This document shows, piece after piece, positions 13,501 to 26,571 of a DNA stretch of 64,000 bases; position 1 is the first letter of the stretch, and each line of letters starts with the position of its first letter. A program made the translations under genes and the position numbers. The DNA comes from Ooceraea biroi. Taxonomy: Eukaryota; Arthropoda; Insecta; Hymenoptera; Formicidae. The stretch covers positions 8,866,001 to 8,930,000 of the forward strand of contig NC_039515.1 in the NCBI RefSeq assembly GCF_003672135.1. Direction: 5' to 3'. Under the pieces are notes generated by a model, which had not been told where the DNA came from, did no database searches, and saw only the letters and a list, made by a program, of their open reading frames with translations.

Positions 13501-16500
13501 ACAGGCTGCCGCGCGCGTGTTTTAGCATCACCGGAGTTCTCAGGGTTCATTTGTGCAAATCTATTTTGTCGCGCGGCTTTCGCGGACGTCAACATCCAGC
13601 CAACATCGTTCCCGGATCACACACGTTCGCGGCGCGCTGAATGCGCGCGAGCGAGTCGACGACGGTCTCCAGGTTGCCTCACGCGCACCTTTTCACAGAA
13701 GAAACATGGTGTAGGGTCTATAAAGGCGGGCGTATCTCGGCTCGTATCTCGACGGCGGCGGTAAAACCGCCGCGCCGGGGGGTGTGAGCCCCTAGGGGTA
13801 CACAATGGGTCCCATATGTTTGCGGGGGTGTATAACGTACCGCGCTCCATCGGGACCTCGATCGACCTCCCGTTCTCCGCTCGCTCCCTTCCCGGACCCT
13901 CTCGCCTTCGCGTTACCTCTAACCAGTTTCCCGAATGGTACACCGAGGTTTCTCCGCGCCACAGAATATTGCCTCCGTGAAATCACGCTTTGCGCGGGTA
14001 CACGCTCGGCATGGTGAACGCGCGGTTTTCCAAGTATCAAGTCAATGTTGTACGTAACTGATTGGCCGACAGAAAGCGCGATATAAATCGATGTAATAAA
14101 TTATAAGTTGCGAATACCTGCTGCTACTATAAAATAATATAACGAAGCGAATAATATAAAACTGTAAGTAATACGTTGATAGTACAATCGATAAAACTGA
14201 CACCTGACTCAAAGGAAAGTAAATGCTTCGAGCATTGTTCGCGTGCATGGGTTTCTTTACTTGGTTTGTGCAACCGATTACGATTACGTCGAGCTCTCTC
14301 GTTACGATATTGCTCTCCGTAATCGCAAAATACTGCACGAACGCGCGCCGCAACGAGCGAGCACGCGAGCGGTTCGGTAGCGCGTACGATCCGCACGAAG
14401 CGATCATGCGCTGGAAGATTATCTCGTAAATGAGCAGCACAACCTCGTTTGATATGACACGCAAAAATTTATGATCACCGCGAAGGTATGCGCGAGTATG
14501 TCAGGCCACTTCAAGTATCTTGTACCGCGTCACGATCGCGCGTGTAAACGACGTGCGGTGCAAGACCTACGTCGCCATAAAGGGTCCGTACATCGTCAGC
14601 CGAGAAACGTATATGCGGGTATTACAAAAATGCTGGCGTTAATTACGTTTACGGTGGATCGTGAGACCGAGAATGCCGGCGTGTATCGCGCTCGACGCTT
14701 CCGAAGTTGTCGTGAGGCATGTGAATTATGCCGCAAAGGGCTCTCCGAAGGAGAAGGGAGCTCGGAATTTTTACGGACGATGGGCGATGGACGATACCGT
14801 AAATAACGCGTTGCGGCCGCGCGTCCGCTCTATGATTATTTAAATTCTCCGCGCGTTGCTGTGCCGCGTGCAACATCGCGTGCTACGTGCATTACGCTCG
14901 GTACAAGCGGAGATCCGCACGTGAGACGAAACGTGTCTCGTACTAATATCGACCGGAGTCCCTTTCGGGATCGGTTGATCGCTGGTTTTCCTCGTGGGTG
15001 TTCACCGGACCAAGAACCATAAGGACCTGACGAAATATATCAGCGCGACGTGAAGGCCGGCGTGAAAGCTTGGCGTTGCCCAATTAAGGCACGCGTATAT
15101 GGACACTAACGAGTTTTAATGGACTCAAATCGAAAGCACTCGAAAGCACTGAGCGCCACATTGGCAGGTCGCGTCAATCAGATAGCATCGTCGAAACGCG
15201 CTGGTAGAAGGTAGGGAGGGTTGCTGAAGTGCCGATAACCGCGATCCGGCTTCCTGCTTTAATTTAATTGGGCGATCGCCAGTCACGCGTGCCGCCTGAT
15301 AAATAATTAACGCGTCTAGTCTAGATCGATTATCGAAGCGTCGCGTCAGGGGGTGAGCAGGGGGCGAGGGTGGGCAAGTGAGGGGGTGAGTGGCGAAGGG
15401 ACGCGTCGGCGAGGGAGAGGCTGGGCGTGGATGATTCCAGTGCAAGGATCGTTCGATCCTCATTTACTTATTGTGAGCGCTGTCTTATCGCGAGCGGCGA
15501 ATCAGCGGCGATAAGGAAACGCGGAATGAAAACGTCGACCGTCACGCGAGCTAGAGCGCGAGATACGCTCCCCGGAAGTTACGACATTTACAGTCGTCGC
15601 ATTTACAAAGTAGCGCTTATCGGGGATCGGCTATTTGCCACGATGTAACAAAGCACGGAAAAACCTGGCGATCTCGATGATCTCGCTCGGCCGTTTACGT
15701 GAAATCAATGAAAGGCACTGGTTTTACACGAGAACTGCTTGGGAGGCAAATTACCCGTATTCCGGGTGCAGTATAATTAATGAACACGATTATACCGTAG
15801 AGCCGCTATATCAGGCCTGGCCATTACGGCAAATGCCGCTTATTAGTCGTAAAATATCCCTTCGTTCGCCGCGATCATGCGATTTGGGACACAGCACATC
15901 ACTAATAATACTTATTACGATTACGATATTACGATGCACAATTGTCTCGATATATAGCTACGTAATTTCAATGTAATAAAGCCATATATTACAAACAAAC
16001 GCTTCAATTTCGGAAGAATTTTCTGTCACCTACAAATAATCCTCTACCTTCTCTTTTTCTTTCCTTGACGAGACATTGACCCCAAATTCACGCGAAAAAT
16101 ATGCGCAGCGCAAATTGGGACACGCGGGATACATCGGAGAACATCCCGAGTGTACACAGGACCTAATGATCATGACAATTATGCCGATGAGCGTATCGGC
16201 ATATAATGCGACTTAAATGCGAAGACGATCCGCAGATGAACGAGCGAGTCCGTCATTACGAGGGGAGGAATATTAAACGCGGCGTATCATCGTAATACAT
16301 GCTCGGCTACTTCACAGACTGGTAGTCCACTTTCGGAACACGCTTAACGACATCGATTATCCGATGGCAAGTCGTTCGTCGTGCGCTCGCACATCGTAAA
16401 CGAATGGCCCGATAATAAGCTTTTATCGTAAACGCACACAGGTCTAATTACGATAGCGGCGCACCTAAACGCAAATACAGCAGAGCGCCGGATGTACGAC

Positions 16501-19500
16501 TTGATGTCGATGAATCGCGAGATGTATTTGAGACTTCAAATGCGAAACGTGTCGTTACGCAACGCGCAGTGCAGACGCGCTAGTTGCAACGCGCTCGTTT
16601 ATCCTTCCGACGTTTTATGCTCCGCGTTACCGGCAGACATACGGGGCATTAATGCAGGAAGCCTAATGGACGAGGGTGATTCCTTTATCGAATACGGGCT
16701 ATTTAATTTCCACGATCAAAAACGAGCTGTTCGATCGAACAGGTGCAACGCAAGCGTCCAGCTGTCCGTCGCGCGCGCGGACGATGCGTACCCGTCACAG
16801 GGTATATGTCAGTCCCTCTCGATTCCGCGAAAGGAACATCCCGTCCCTGAGGTTCTTATCCCCTGGTTGGTCGTCGGGTGTCCTCGTCACTTGGATTTAG
16901 CCGAGCAAACCCAGCGGCGTTTTAATCGCAATTCATTTGCGCGAGATCATGCGAACGAAACGTAAACGCGCTCAATCGAGTTTGCAAATCGTGAAACGGC
17001 GATATGATGGTCTCGATGATTTCCCTACGAAAATGATATTTGTTCATCCCGAGAAAATTATAGTGAAGAAAAAAAGCATTTTACGAGAGAAAGTCGGGCA
17101 ATCCTCTATCCTTCGCGCGGCGGTAGATAAATGCCATCGCGAGTGCATCAGCGCGCTAGCATTGAGCTGGTTCATTATAGTCGCTTAATGGTGCGATTTA
17201 CTATTGAAAAAAAGCTGGCGACACCGTCTGAATGAGCCATTACGGTCTACAGAAATAATTATCGCAGATTAACACAAAAGGTTCGCGCTGACGGAATCAA
17301 GCGGGCGCGAAAGAGACTCCTTTTCCGCGTATCTCACCCCTTTCGGTGCGCGATCTATTTACGCCGCGAAAGAAACGCGCGCAAAGCAGAAAGACGAAGG
17401 GAAACGGAGAGAAAGACGGAGTTATGAGAGCACACACGCAGAAGGAAAGAAAGAAAAATGTGGATCAGAAGAACGAGGGAGGAGGACTGACAAGAGAAAG
17501 AGAGACGAATCCGGTAGAGATGGCGGCGTCACTCTTGGAAGGGTAGATTGTTTGTTTGTCAGGAGCTCTCGTGCGCGCACAAACAAGTGGAAACAAATAA
17601 TATCCTGGCCGCATTACGAGAAGGAGTCGATGGCGCGGCCGGGAGGATTCAGCGTGTGCACTCGGGGTGGCTCCCTCCCTTCGCTCTTTCCTTTACTTCT
17701 TTCTATCTCTCTCTTTTTTCCTTTCGGCTTGCCATGGCTGTGTGCCCCAGGGCGACAGTAACGAGGCGAACGAGTGCCGCACGTCCCGTCATTAATGCCG
17801 GCCTCAGGCCCACCCCGTATACGCGTATCGTTTCTGCCCCGCTCCGGCTTGCATTCGCCCTTTCACGATTTAACGCACACGTCTTCGACCAATATAACGG
17901 TCCCGCAGCCGAAGCCTCGATCTCGGAAATTGACTCGTACGTTTACCGGATACGCAACGAAACGCCGTCAATAGTCATTCGTTTGCATTTCGCGCGCATT
18001 TCTTCCCGCGAAACAAGCGTTTCTCTTCACGGATAACAGCCATTTCGATCCCCGCTAGATCTCTGGCAGATTCCTGACGGATTAATTCGTTTGTTACGAT
18101 GCCACTTTGCAAACATCGCTCTTTGCGCCGTTCGTGACATATCAGTTTGTGACATTCACGGGCGATTTTCATCGCGTCAAGCGATCTCCCCGTCTCTAGC
18201 GATTCCAATCGCTAATTCAGTACGATCTGTATAATGCCTCCCACGCGTCGACCACGTAAATAATTTTAACGCAGCAATTAATTTGTACGCGCGAGAGCAT
18301 CGAGCACTGAGTGGGCCGGTGTATTAAACGGGCGTATGTATTTATGAGCGGGGCACGAAGTAATCGGTGGACAAAGCAGTTATTCCGCGGTGAAATGCGC
18401 GCGCTGCGGACGAGGTCGCTTCGAAATTGGCCGAGGATAGTCATAAAGGAATAAACCGGCCAGCGTCATAAAAGCGACCGACGTGGATCAGCTAGGAAAT
18501 TGTCGGTGCGATGATACGACCGGAGGAGACGCTTGAGAATCCGTGCTTTAGGACCGGCGTTTGTACGTTGCAGCGTACGTACACAACGGGGGGAGTGATA
18601 ACGTCATTGATTATCCCCGGTCCCCCGAGAGCGGCGATTCTTGCGGTACCATAAACTCGGAATATCTAGTAATTGCGCCACGTTCCTCGCCCGCCAGAAA
18701 CAACGTTGTCCGCGAGCTGTTTATTCGCCGTGTCCCGACGTGAACGATCTCATTTATAATATAATCGAGCTGAACCGACGATTCAATCGGAACCGACAAA
18801 GCTTGATGAACGCGGGATCAGCCACGCTTAATCGGGCACTTATGCGAATTAATTTGGGCTCGCGTCTGATTTGCGATCACCGTTACGGTGTGCCGCTATT
18901 TACCGGGGATCACTAACGGCCAGCTCGCGGCTATCAATGAATTCTGCAAAAGACAAGCGAGAGACGTTTCCTTTACCGCACTGTTCCCGCGCGGCGACCT
19001 GTATATCCGTTATTTATCCTCTGTTCGACCACGAACCAGCTTAATTGCTCAGCCAACATCGGTAGCGCTACCTCCATTAGCCTACAAGCCGCTTCATTTA
19101 CACTTAGTATGCCGCTTGTGTGTGCAAACGTACAGAATGTTTCGGCGTCTTTTGCACTGTGTTACTCGCGGTCCCTTGTTCGAGCATCGGCAAATTGTCG
19201 AGAGAAGATAAAGGTATTCGACCGTATTCCGTATGCACCGCACACGCGCGTGACGCGTACGTTCGTTTAGATATATCTCTGCTATAATTAGTATTTTAAT
19301 TCTTAATTAATATCGCGTGTTTGTGCGAATGTAGCTGAGTCGGCTCATTACAAATGCAGGATACGAGAAATGCGTCGGGCATAGTTTTAATTATACTACC
19401 TGCAGTTTGTTCAAGGACCGTAAGATTATTAAAAAAATGTAATTATCTTTTTAATAATTTTATAATCGGTATGACGTAATATAATATAATCTCTCACGAT

Positions 19501-20250
19501 CACAATTTGGTTTAATTATGTTTTTATTTGAAATTTTCGAGATCGCAGGACACGCGATCGTTTTGCGATCGCGTACTACGAGCGGAACGCAATTAACGAG
19601 GAATTAGTGCAGCGCACCAGTTAATATCCGCCTGGAGCAGCCAGATTGCAGAGAGCGATTGTTGAACGAACGATTCAGAGTCGGAAAGAATTTCATTGCA
19701 TCGTACATCCGCGCGCATGCGGCTGCAGACACGGCGGTGCACATGTATTTTCCGTCAGTAAATGCTACCCGAGTACAAGTCCGCTCGAGTACACTGCATA
19801 CACGGCGGCTAATGGTTCGCATTGCACAGGTAATCCCACCGCATGATCTCTCCCGATTGTACCTGCTCGACACTCACCGTCTCCGCGGGACACGTGTAAA
19901 TTTATCGCGTCTATTCGCTCATACTCGATAACTGACGCGGTTTACGCAAACGACCATCGTCGAAACGAAAAGCGGCGAGTCGGCGAGACTCGCGCGTTTC
20001 ATCCTACCGAAATAATCGCCGCAAATTGACGATTAACTGCGCAGCGGAATGATGACGAAAATATCCGGTCTGAAGGGATGATTAATTCCGCACATACTAA
20101 TATTTAAGTGACTGTCTTCTATCGATAAGTGGATCGTCCAGGTCGAGAATGCATTATGAGGAATTTGCTTGATGGAAGGACGATTGTAAATTTATTTGTT
20201 TATTACAGCACGCTCCGTTGCATAAAATTGTTTCAGCTTGCCTGTATTCG
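10501..20250. other. CpG-rich non-coding stretch
   Basis: No gene is recognised. A good splice donor (CAG then GTAAGC, exon side ending 10948) follows a GC-rich block with pyrimidine runs and might mark an untranslated exon, but no partner exon was found. The 202-residue open frame at 11039-11647 has no recognisable domain and reads through a CT-rich run. Confidence 0.45.
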
Positions 20251-20280
20251 AGGTCAGTTTCGGTAGCAGGTGTTTCGATA

Positions 20281-20318
20281 GGAGAGAGAAAGAGAGAGAG
20301 AAGGAGGGAGGGAGAGAG
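20281..20318 (+). repeat. Purine-rich (GA)n tract
   Basis: Imperfect GAGAGAAAGAGAG-type repeat, followed by a cluster of ATCGAT motifs. Confidence 0.9.
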
Positions 20319-20784
20319 AGCGATATCGATCGATCTCGTCGGATTTTATAGTTTTATATTATACTTAAGATAATTGGCTACACATTGTAGCGAACAAGAC
20401 ATGAAATTACTCGCGTGTATCAAGAATTGCGATAACGTTGTACGAGAAAAGAGGGCAGCAGTTACCGCTGAATGTGAGAGATTCCCGCGGTTGTTTCGTC
20501 GCGCCGCATTATTTTTTTCTTTCGGGAAAAGCGAGTTCTCCACGTTGTATAAGTACGGCCAAGTGCTCGGCTCGGTTCCATTGCCATAATAAGGACGCGC
20601 GCGATTCTGCTGGATATACGCTATCCGAGTTCCTTTGAGGCGTGTTCTTCGAGGGTGCCCTCTCTTTCGCGCACCCTCCGGGAGCTTTCACAGGCAGACA
20701 AAGCCAGCCCTTTCCACGGCGGTCTTCGCACCCTCCGAATATCTCTGCCTCGCGCTTCCCAATCCTTCCTTCTCGGTTCTCCAC

Positions 20785-20852
20785 CTTTCCCTCCCTCTCT
20801 CCCTCTCTCTCTCTCTCTCTCTTTTTCTCTTTCCCTTTCTCTCTCGCGCGCG
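20785..20852 (+). repeat. Pyrimidine (CT)-rich microsatellite
   Basis: A long run of CTCTCT and CCCTTTCT bases on the plus strand, immediately before a trinucleotide repeat. Together these create open frames of repetitive sequence in several frames that I do not take as genes. Confidence 0.95.
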
Positions 20853-20873
20853 TTCTCTTTCCGCGGTACTACG

Positions 20874-20897
20874 ACGAGGATGACGATGACGACGACT

Positions 20898-20940
<43 letters not shown>

Positions 20941-20941
20941 A
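20874..20941 (+). repeat. (ACG)n trinucleotide repeat
   Basis: The tract contains more than twelve uninterrupted ACG units from about 20898, preceded by imperfect units. A smaller GAC/GAT cluster lies near 21160-21183. Translation gives poly-Asp, poly-Thr or poly-Arg depending on frame, so nearby open frames are artefacts. Confidence 0.97.
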
Positions 20942-23728
20942 GAGCATTGATTGCAGGTTCACGGTCCGGAACCTCAATTGTCGCATCTAAGGCACGCTTC
21001 CACGCCTCGAACAATCGCTTCACTGCCGCTTTCGTCTTCGTCCTCATAATCCGCCGCTTCTACCTCCGCCTCCGCCTTCTTCACGACCATCATCCTTCTC
21101 ATCCTCCCGTGCTCCTTCACCACTTCTGTCGATGAGAAGCGCTTCCCGTTTGGAAACGAGACGACGACGATGACGACGACGTCCCGCAGTCGTTTTACTC
21201 CAACCAAGTTCGTTCAAATTACGACCGGAAATCACGTGCCTTCGCCTGCCCTGCCATTAGTCCGCGGGATCGGAAATATCGCGAGGCAACAGAAACTCCC
21301 CGATCATTATAATAATACTGACAGCTCAATCTTCTCTCGCAGCTCAGAAAAAGATGCAATTAACTTATGACTGTCGAAGCGTCATCGAGCGGTGGTAGCA
21401 TCGTAACGTCATCGCGAGGAGGTACCGAAAATATAATATAATATATTGTCTTGTACTCTTTTTCTCGGAAGCCAAGCGAACGGTAAATGCCAACGGAGCG
21501 CTTTACATAATCAACAATCTCGGGCGTCAACGTTAATAGAACGGGAACGGGTTACGGCGTGTTGCTTTCTTTCGCGGAGAGGTGGTTATAGGTATCCCCG
21601 GCGTTACCGTAACCCCTCATTATGCTCCCATCGCAGCCTGTTATTAAAGCTGTTTCTCACTTTTATGAAACAAAGAAGCGCGAATTAAGCAATAAATACA
21701 TCCCCTTGCACCCTCCTCGCTTCTCCGCACCCGTGCAGAGCGACGGCCTCGACGAGCGTGACACGGCCAGCTGCAGTATATCTTACCGGATCAAACTCGC
21801 GAGGATCGATCTAATTTTGATCGGCGACGGCGGTTCGGACTCACCGTTCGATCGCATCGGACGCGATCGCAATATAATGAGCGCCCGTAACACAGCCGTG
21901 ATAATTACAAATTACTCTGCTATCACCCATCGGAATTACGATCTCGTTCCGGGTGAAACTGCGGTTCCTCATTGTGGAAATAAAAAAATACTCGGGAAGA
22001 GCGGGAGGGATTTAGGGGACGGCTGTTAAGGGAGAAAACTTTTTCGTCGTGTGTCGTAAGGGAGTTCGGCGCCCTTTAGGACAATGCAGCGCGATCTATG
22101 CGCAAGTATACGGCAAGTAGGGTCGATAAGTACGCTGCGCCGCGGAATCACACCGGAAGTGGACGCGTAAGGTACGGTTATTCCAGGGGTGGAACGTTTT
22201 GATGTGCTGCTGCCGGAGTTGCGAGGGTGTACAGCGCAAATACGTTAACACGACGCGAGTACAATGGACACGCGCTTCGTATAGGGCACGGGGGTGGCTC
22301 GAGCCGAGAGCTGGGAGGGGGGCCGGGTGGGTGGTTTGTTGCGACAATGGCGCGGTTACTTTGTCCAGGAAGTACAGCACCACCGGCGAACCGCCCTTCT
22401 CTCTGGCTCGAGCCACGAGACGCTAATGCAAGTTCCGGCGACCGCCTGGCGAGGAAGAGCGACGATAGATAAATCCACCGTGTGGAAGAGAAAGAGAGAG
22501 AACCGAGCAGAAGCGACGAAAAAGGCGGCGGAATAAAAATCGCAGCCCAGTAAAAATGGAAGTTTACCCCGCGACGCTTTTATTATCGCTTTGCTCGGCG
22601 ACGCCGGTACACACGTACCGAGCTAATTCCATTCTATCTACCTGACGCGGTGGCGGAGGGAAAGAATTGCCAGAAGGGAGTCGGCAGTGAGGAAAGCCAC
22701 GCACAATAGGTCGCGACAAGTTAACATAAATTGCGCCAGCGATATCCCACCGGACGGCGCTTAAACTTATTCATGTAGTTGGTCGAGCGCGTTTTGCGAG
22801 ATGACCCGCTTACAAAGGAGAACCGGCAATTTACGAAGCACCATGTGCACCCTCGGGAGAATCGATTCGCGGATTACCGGAGTCATGGTGATACGTCGCA
22901 CGTTTCTCGTTCACCTTGAAGAAAACGGCGAGTCTTTCTCCCTCGAAATCTTCGAATATTTGTTCCATCTCCGATAAAAACAAAAATTGATAAAAATCGC
23001 CAGACAATCGATCTGCAAGCTATGATCATCATACGCTAGTTAACTGCTTGAGACGAGTAACGGAGTAAAGAGTCCCGAGCTTTCTTCAAGGCACTTCGAT
23101 AACAGCATAAAAGCAGAGAAACGAAAATCGCGAGGGGGGAAATCTCGTAATTCCGTGCAGCGCGTTGGAACGAGCGGTCCATTTTCTTGCAACGAGTCTC
23201 GACGGCCACGTCGCCGCGCCGGCTGCGAGACAAAGCGGAAGCGGAGACAAATGTCAACGTGTGTTGCATCGGTCGCGTGTATGTATCAGCCGATGTCATA
23301 ACGCGTATTTCCCTGGTGAGAAGCGTCTAAAGTACGGCTGGCTTGCCGCGCGTGGGAGGGGTACAGAAAAGGGGCAGAGGCAGGGGCCCGGAACGAGCTG
23401 GAGGGAGTAAGGATGCAGCCGCGCCTAATGCGCGTTTCGTGTCAACGAGGGCGACGTTCGTACGGTAACGGAAAAGGAGTCGCTCTCACCGATGACGACG
23501 ACGACGAGGAAGAGTCGTCTCCTCTCCTTCAGCAAGCTGCGCTCCTGTGGGAGGTTGCCTCCGTTGGAAAAGGGCGTCAGGGGGTGCGAGGGGATATGAG
23601 ACACGTGTTTCCAGGGTCCCGATTACCCACCGCCTTCTTACACGCGTACATCGCTATGCTCGCGTAATGTCCCTGTCGATAAAACCCTCGAGGCGCGACG
23701 TTCTGATTTATACCTGGTATGAATATAG

Positions 23729-23756
23729 TGTGTGTGTGTGTGTGTGCGCGCGCGCG
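23729..23756 (+). repeat. (GT)n/(GC)n microsatellite
   Basis: GT dinucleotides pass directly into GC dinucleotides, an alternating purine-pyrimidine run of the type that can adopt left-handed DNA. Confidence 0.95.
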
Positions 23757-26553
23757 GCCGTATCCTCGTCCTCGGATTATCCTCATGCAAATCTCGCTGA
23801 GCGATATAGTGCCGAACGATACCGGAAATCCCGTTTCGCGCGAGAGACCGCGAAGATTCGTCGCGTCTCGGATTATTCTTACGATGAGAACATTTGGAGA
23901 AGTGATGCTATTATCTCTCAACACTTCCCGAGTTTTCCCTCATGATGTTCCTCTCGATTCTGATACAGGAAATTAAAATCGGCTAAATATTTCTAATCCT
24001 TTCAATCCATTTCTTTTTTTACGAAAATCCATATCGCGAAGAATTTTAAATTTCGATCAAAGATTCCTCTTTTTTTATCTGTATGAAGCAAGCAATATGC
24101 AATTAATATATGATACAGATAAGGCAGGGCTCCATTTATTCAAAATTCCGCGTCCGATGTAAGGCGCGAGCGGATCCGACCCGATGTGGGCACTCACGGG
24201 TAAGCGTATAAATGCGAACGGAGGGAGCTCGGATGAGGGAAAGAGGCGCGCTAGAAGAAGAAGACAGGACTAGGATAGGAGGGTGTTCCGTGGAAGAGCG
24301 GAGAACGTGAGTTGTATCGCCAACCACGGCTTTAATAAACCCCCTTGGATTCCCGGCGACGCACCATTGTGGCGAAGTCACTCTGATCCTTAAGGTGGTA
24401 GTCCGCCTATCCTTCGCGTCCTTCCTACCCCCGGATCCTCTCGCACTCCTCTTCACTCTGCTATCTCTCTCAGGGGTCTCTCAATATCCCTTTGTTTAGG
24501 GCGCTCACGAGCAGTCGGAGCAAGGATGTCATGCGCCAGCGAAAAGGTTCTCGCGCCAACCCTCGACCCTCGACTTTACCCGGATTCTCGCTTACAAGAC
24601 TGCATTCGGATGCTGGGAAATGGATGTTTCTCGTGGTCACCCGTAGCACGGATCTCGGGTTTCCGTCCAGGACGCTGGCGCGTCAGGTATTCATTACGCT
24701 TCGAGGCGACAACAACAAGCGCCGTAACCGAGTCTCGAATCGACGAGACGAGTAAAATGCGACTACAAAATTTACGTAGATTCCCGATAATTTCCCTAAA
24801 CAAACGAGACGGATTTAAAACGTTCACTCTTTCACGTTCGTGCACCTAGCGTTGATGTACTCGCGATCGATCGGAGAAGTTAGCCGCGGCGCGGACGAAA
24901 TTTTACAAGCGGTCATGCTTCTGCGGATATCGGGCACGGAACAGAAAGAGGAAATGTGTTAACGCGCGAGTCAATGGCTCGACGAGACCGTTGACGCATT
25001 TTCCATGGCACGTGGCCGTGGCCGCCCATGCAATTTGAAAGAGCGAGCCGTGCAAGAGCTGGGCGTGTTACCCTCGCCGCGCGGCGCGGTTTTATTCCTT
25101 GGCGCGTTCATTAGAATAGCCCGCCGGCGAAATATTGCGGCCGCGTTATTTGCGAGCGGTTGGACGGGACGTGCGTCGCTAGATAATCAATCTCGAAAAA
25201 CCCCCCCGACGATGGATGCCATTATGCTCGGAGGGAGCGGGTCCAGTGGCACGCGCGCGTGTCGACAGCGGCCGATAACGCTCGAGTGCGCTTGAAAAAT
25301 AGCGGGACTGTTAAGTTCCTAATGAGGACATGCAACACTCGAATCTCCCTCGAGAAGCACTCGAGAAACGGTGCGGATGCGTTTCGGTCGCGAAACGTGG
25401 AGGACAACGCGCGAAACTCGGAAAAGATGAACCGTTATCGAGCGGAATTATGACAACTCGTAAACAGTATACATAATACTATCAGAGAGTATCAGAGAGT
25501 AGATACAGAAGTGATGCAGCAGAGATGACATTTCGATCGCGAAGAGGATTCGCCGCTGATTCGATTACGCGCTCGCGCGGGCTCATCGTCGTCGCCTAGC
25601 AGCATGCGATGTGAAAGACAGCCGCGGGCTGGTTTAATGTATCTATCAATAAATTCTGCTCGTACACATATTGACATTCCACATTTAAGCGACTATAAGC
25701 GCCACGAGTTTTAACGCTCGACGGAGTTGTCAAGCCTTCTCGTTATATCGACAAAACGTGTCTACTCATTACGTTGACAGACAACCGCCGACAGAAACGA
25801 ATGCGACGGCGAACGCATATTCCGTGTGATCTGTCAGCAGTCCGGACCCGGGACGCGGGGGTAACACGTGGGGGCCGAATATATATACATAAATAAAATC
25901 GACTAGGAGCGTGCGTTTTCCGCCGCGAGAAGGGAGACAACCGCCGCGTGCATTGGCAGGCAGAATATTGCGTTACCATCGTGGCAATCGCAGGTGAGGA
26001 CAATTCGTTTCTCTCTTTTTCTTTCTCTCTCTCCCTCAATTTATTCATAAAAGGAGGTGGCTGACTCGAGGGATACCCGAGTTACACTGGTAAAAACCAA
26101 GTTGGTGCTCGACGAGACGATGACAAGGAGACAAGGGGTGGAGGACGCGAAAAGAAACGGCGGTTGACAACAAGTTGGACTCTCTTGGCGTGTACGCGCG
26201 CTGCGTTTGTATTAACAGCTTGCAAATTCGGCCGGGAAAACTGGCTGTCCGGAATGCAAAAGAGAACTGAAGAGAGACGAACGTCGACGGAAAAGCAACG
26301 GAGACAAGAAACACCCAGGCGACGAAGCGCGCTTTCCGGATCCGCGCAAACGGCTATTTTTAATTATCACTTACGAGTATGCGTGAGCGGACGAGCGAAG
26401 CCGATGGCAGATGAATGTGAAATGACGGCGCGATTCTTTAAATTGGATTCCGCCGAACAAAGTGCCACGGTGCGCTGCCGGCTGAATTTTCATTTTGATT
26501 ACTCGGCCGAGCATTACCGGTGCGCCAATTTCAACCCCGTCCGTGGCCGGCGT

Positions 26554-26571
26554 GTCGCGTCGCGACGCGAC
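26554..26571. repeat. Perfect 18-bp CpG palindrome
   Basis: The sequence GTCGCGTCGCGACGCGAC equals its own reverse complement. It is short and could arise by chance in such CpG-rich DNA. Confidence 0.8.

Noticed and set aside
15080..15100. TAAGGCACGCG, matching the first 11 bases of the conserved microRNA miR-124
   Set aside because: The match stops after 11 bases and no hairpin surrounds it.
20621..21047. Several open frames with poly-Asp, poly-Val, poly-Arg or poly-Thr runs
   Set aside because: They are translations of the CT tract and (ACG)n repeat in different frames and strands.
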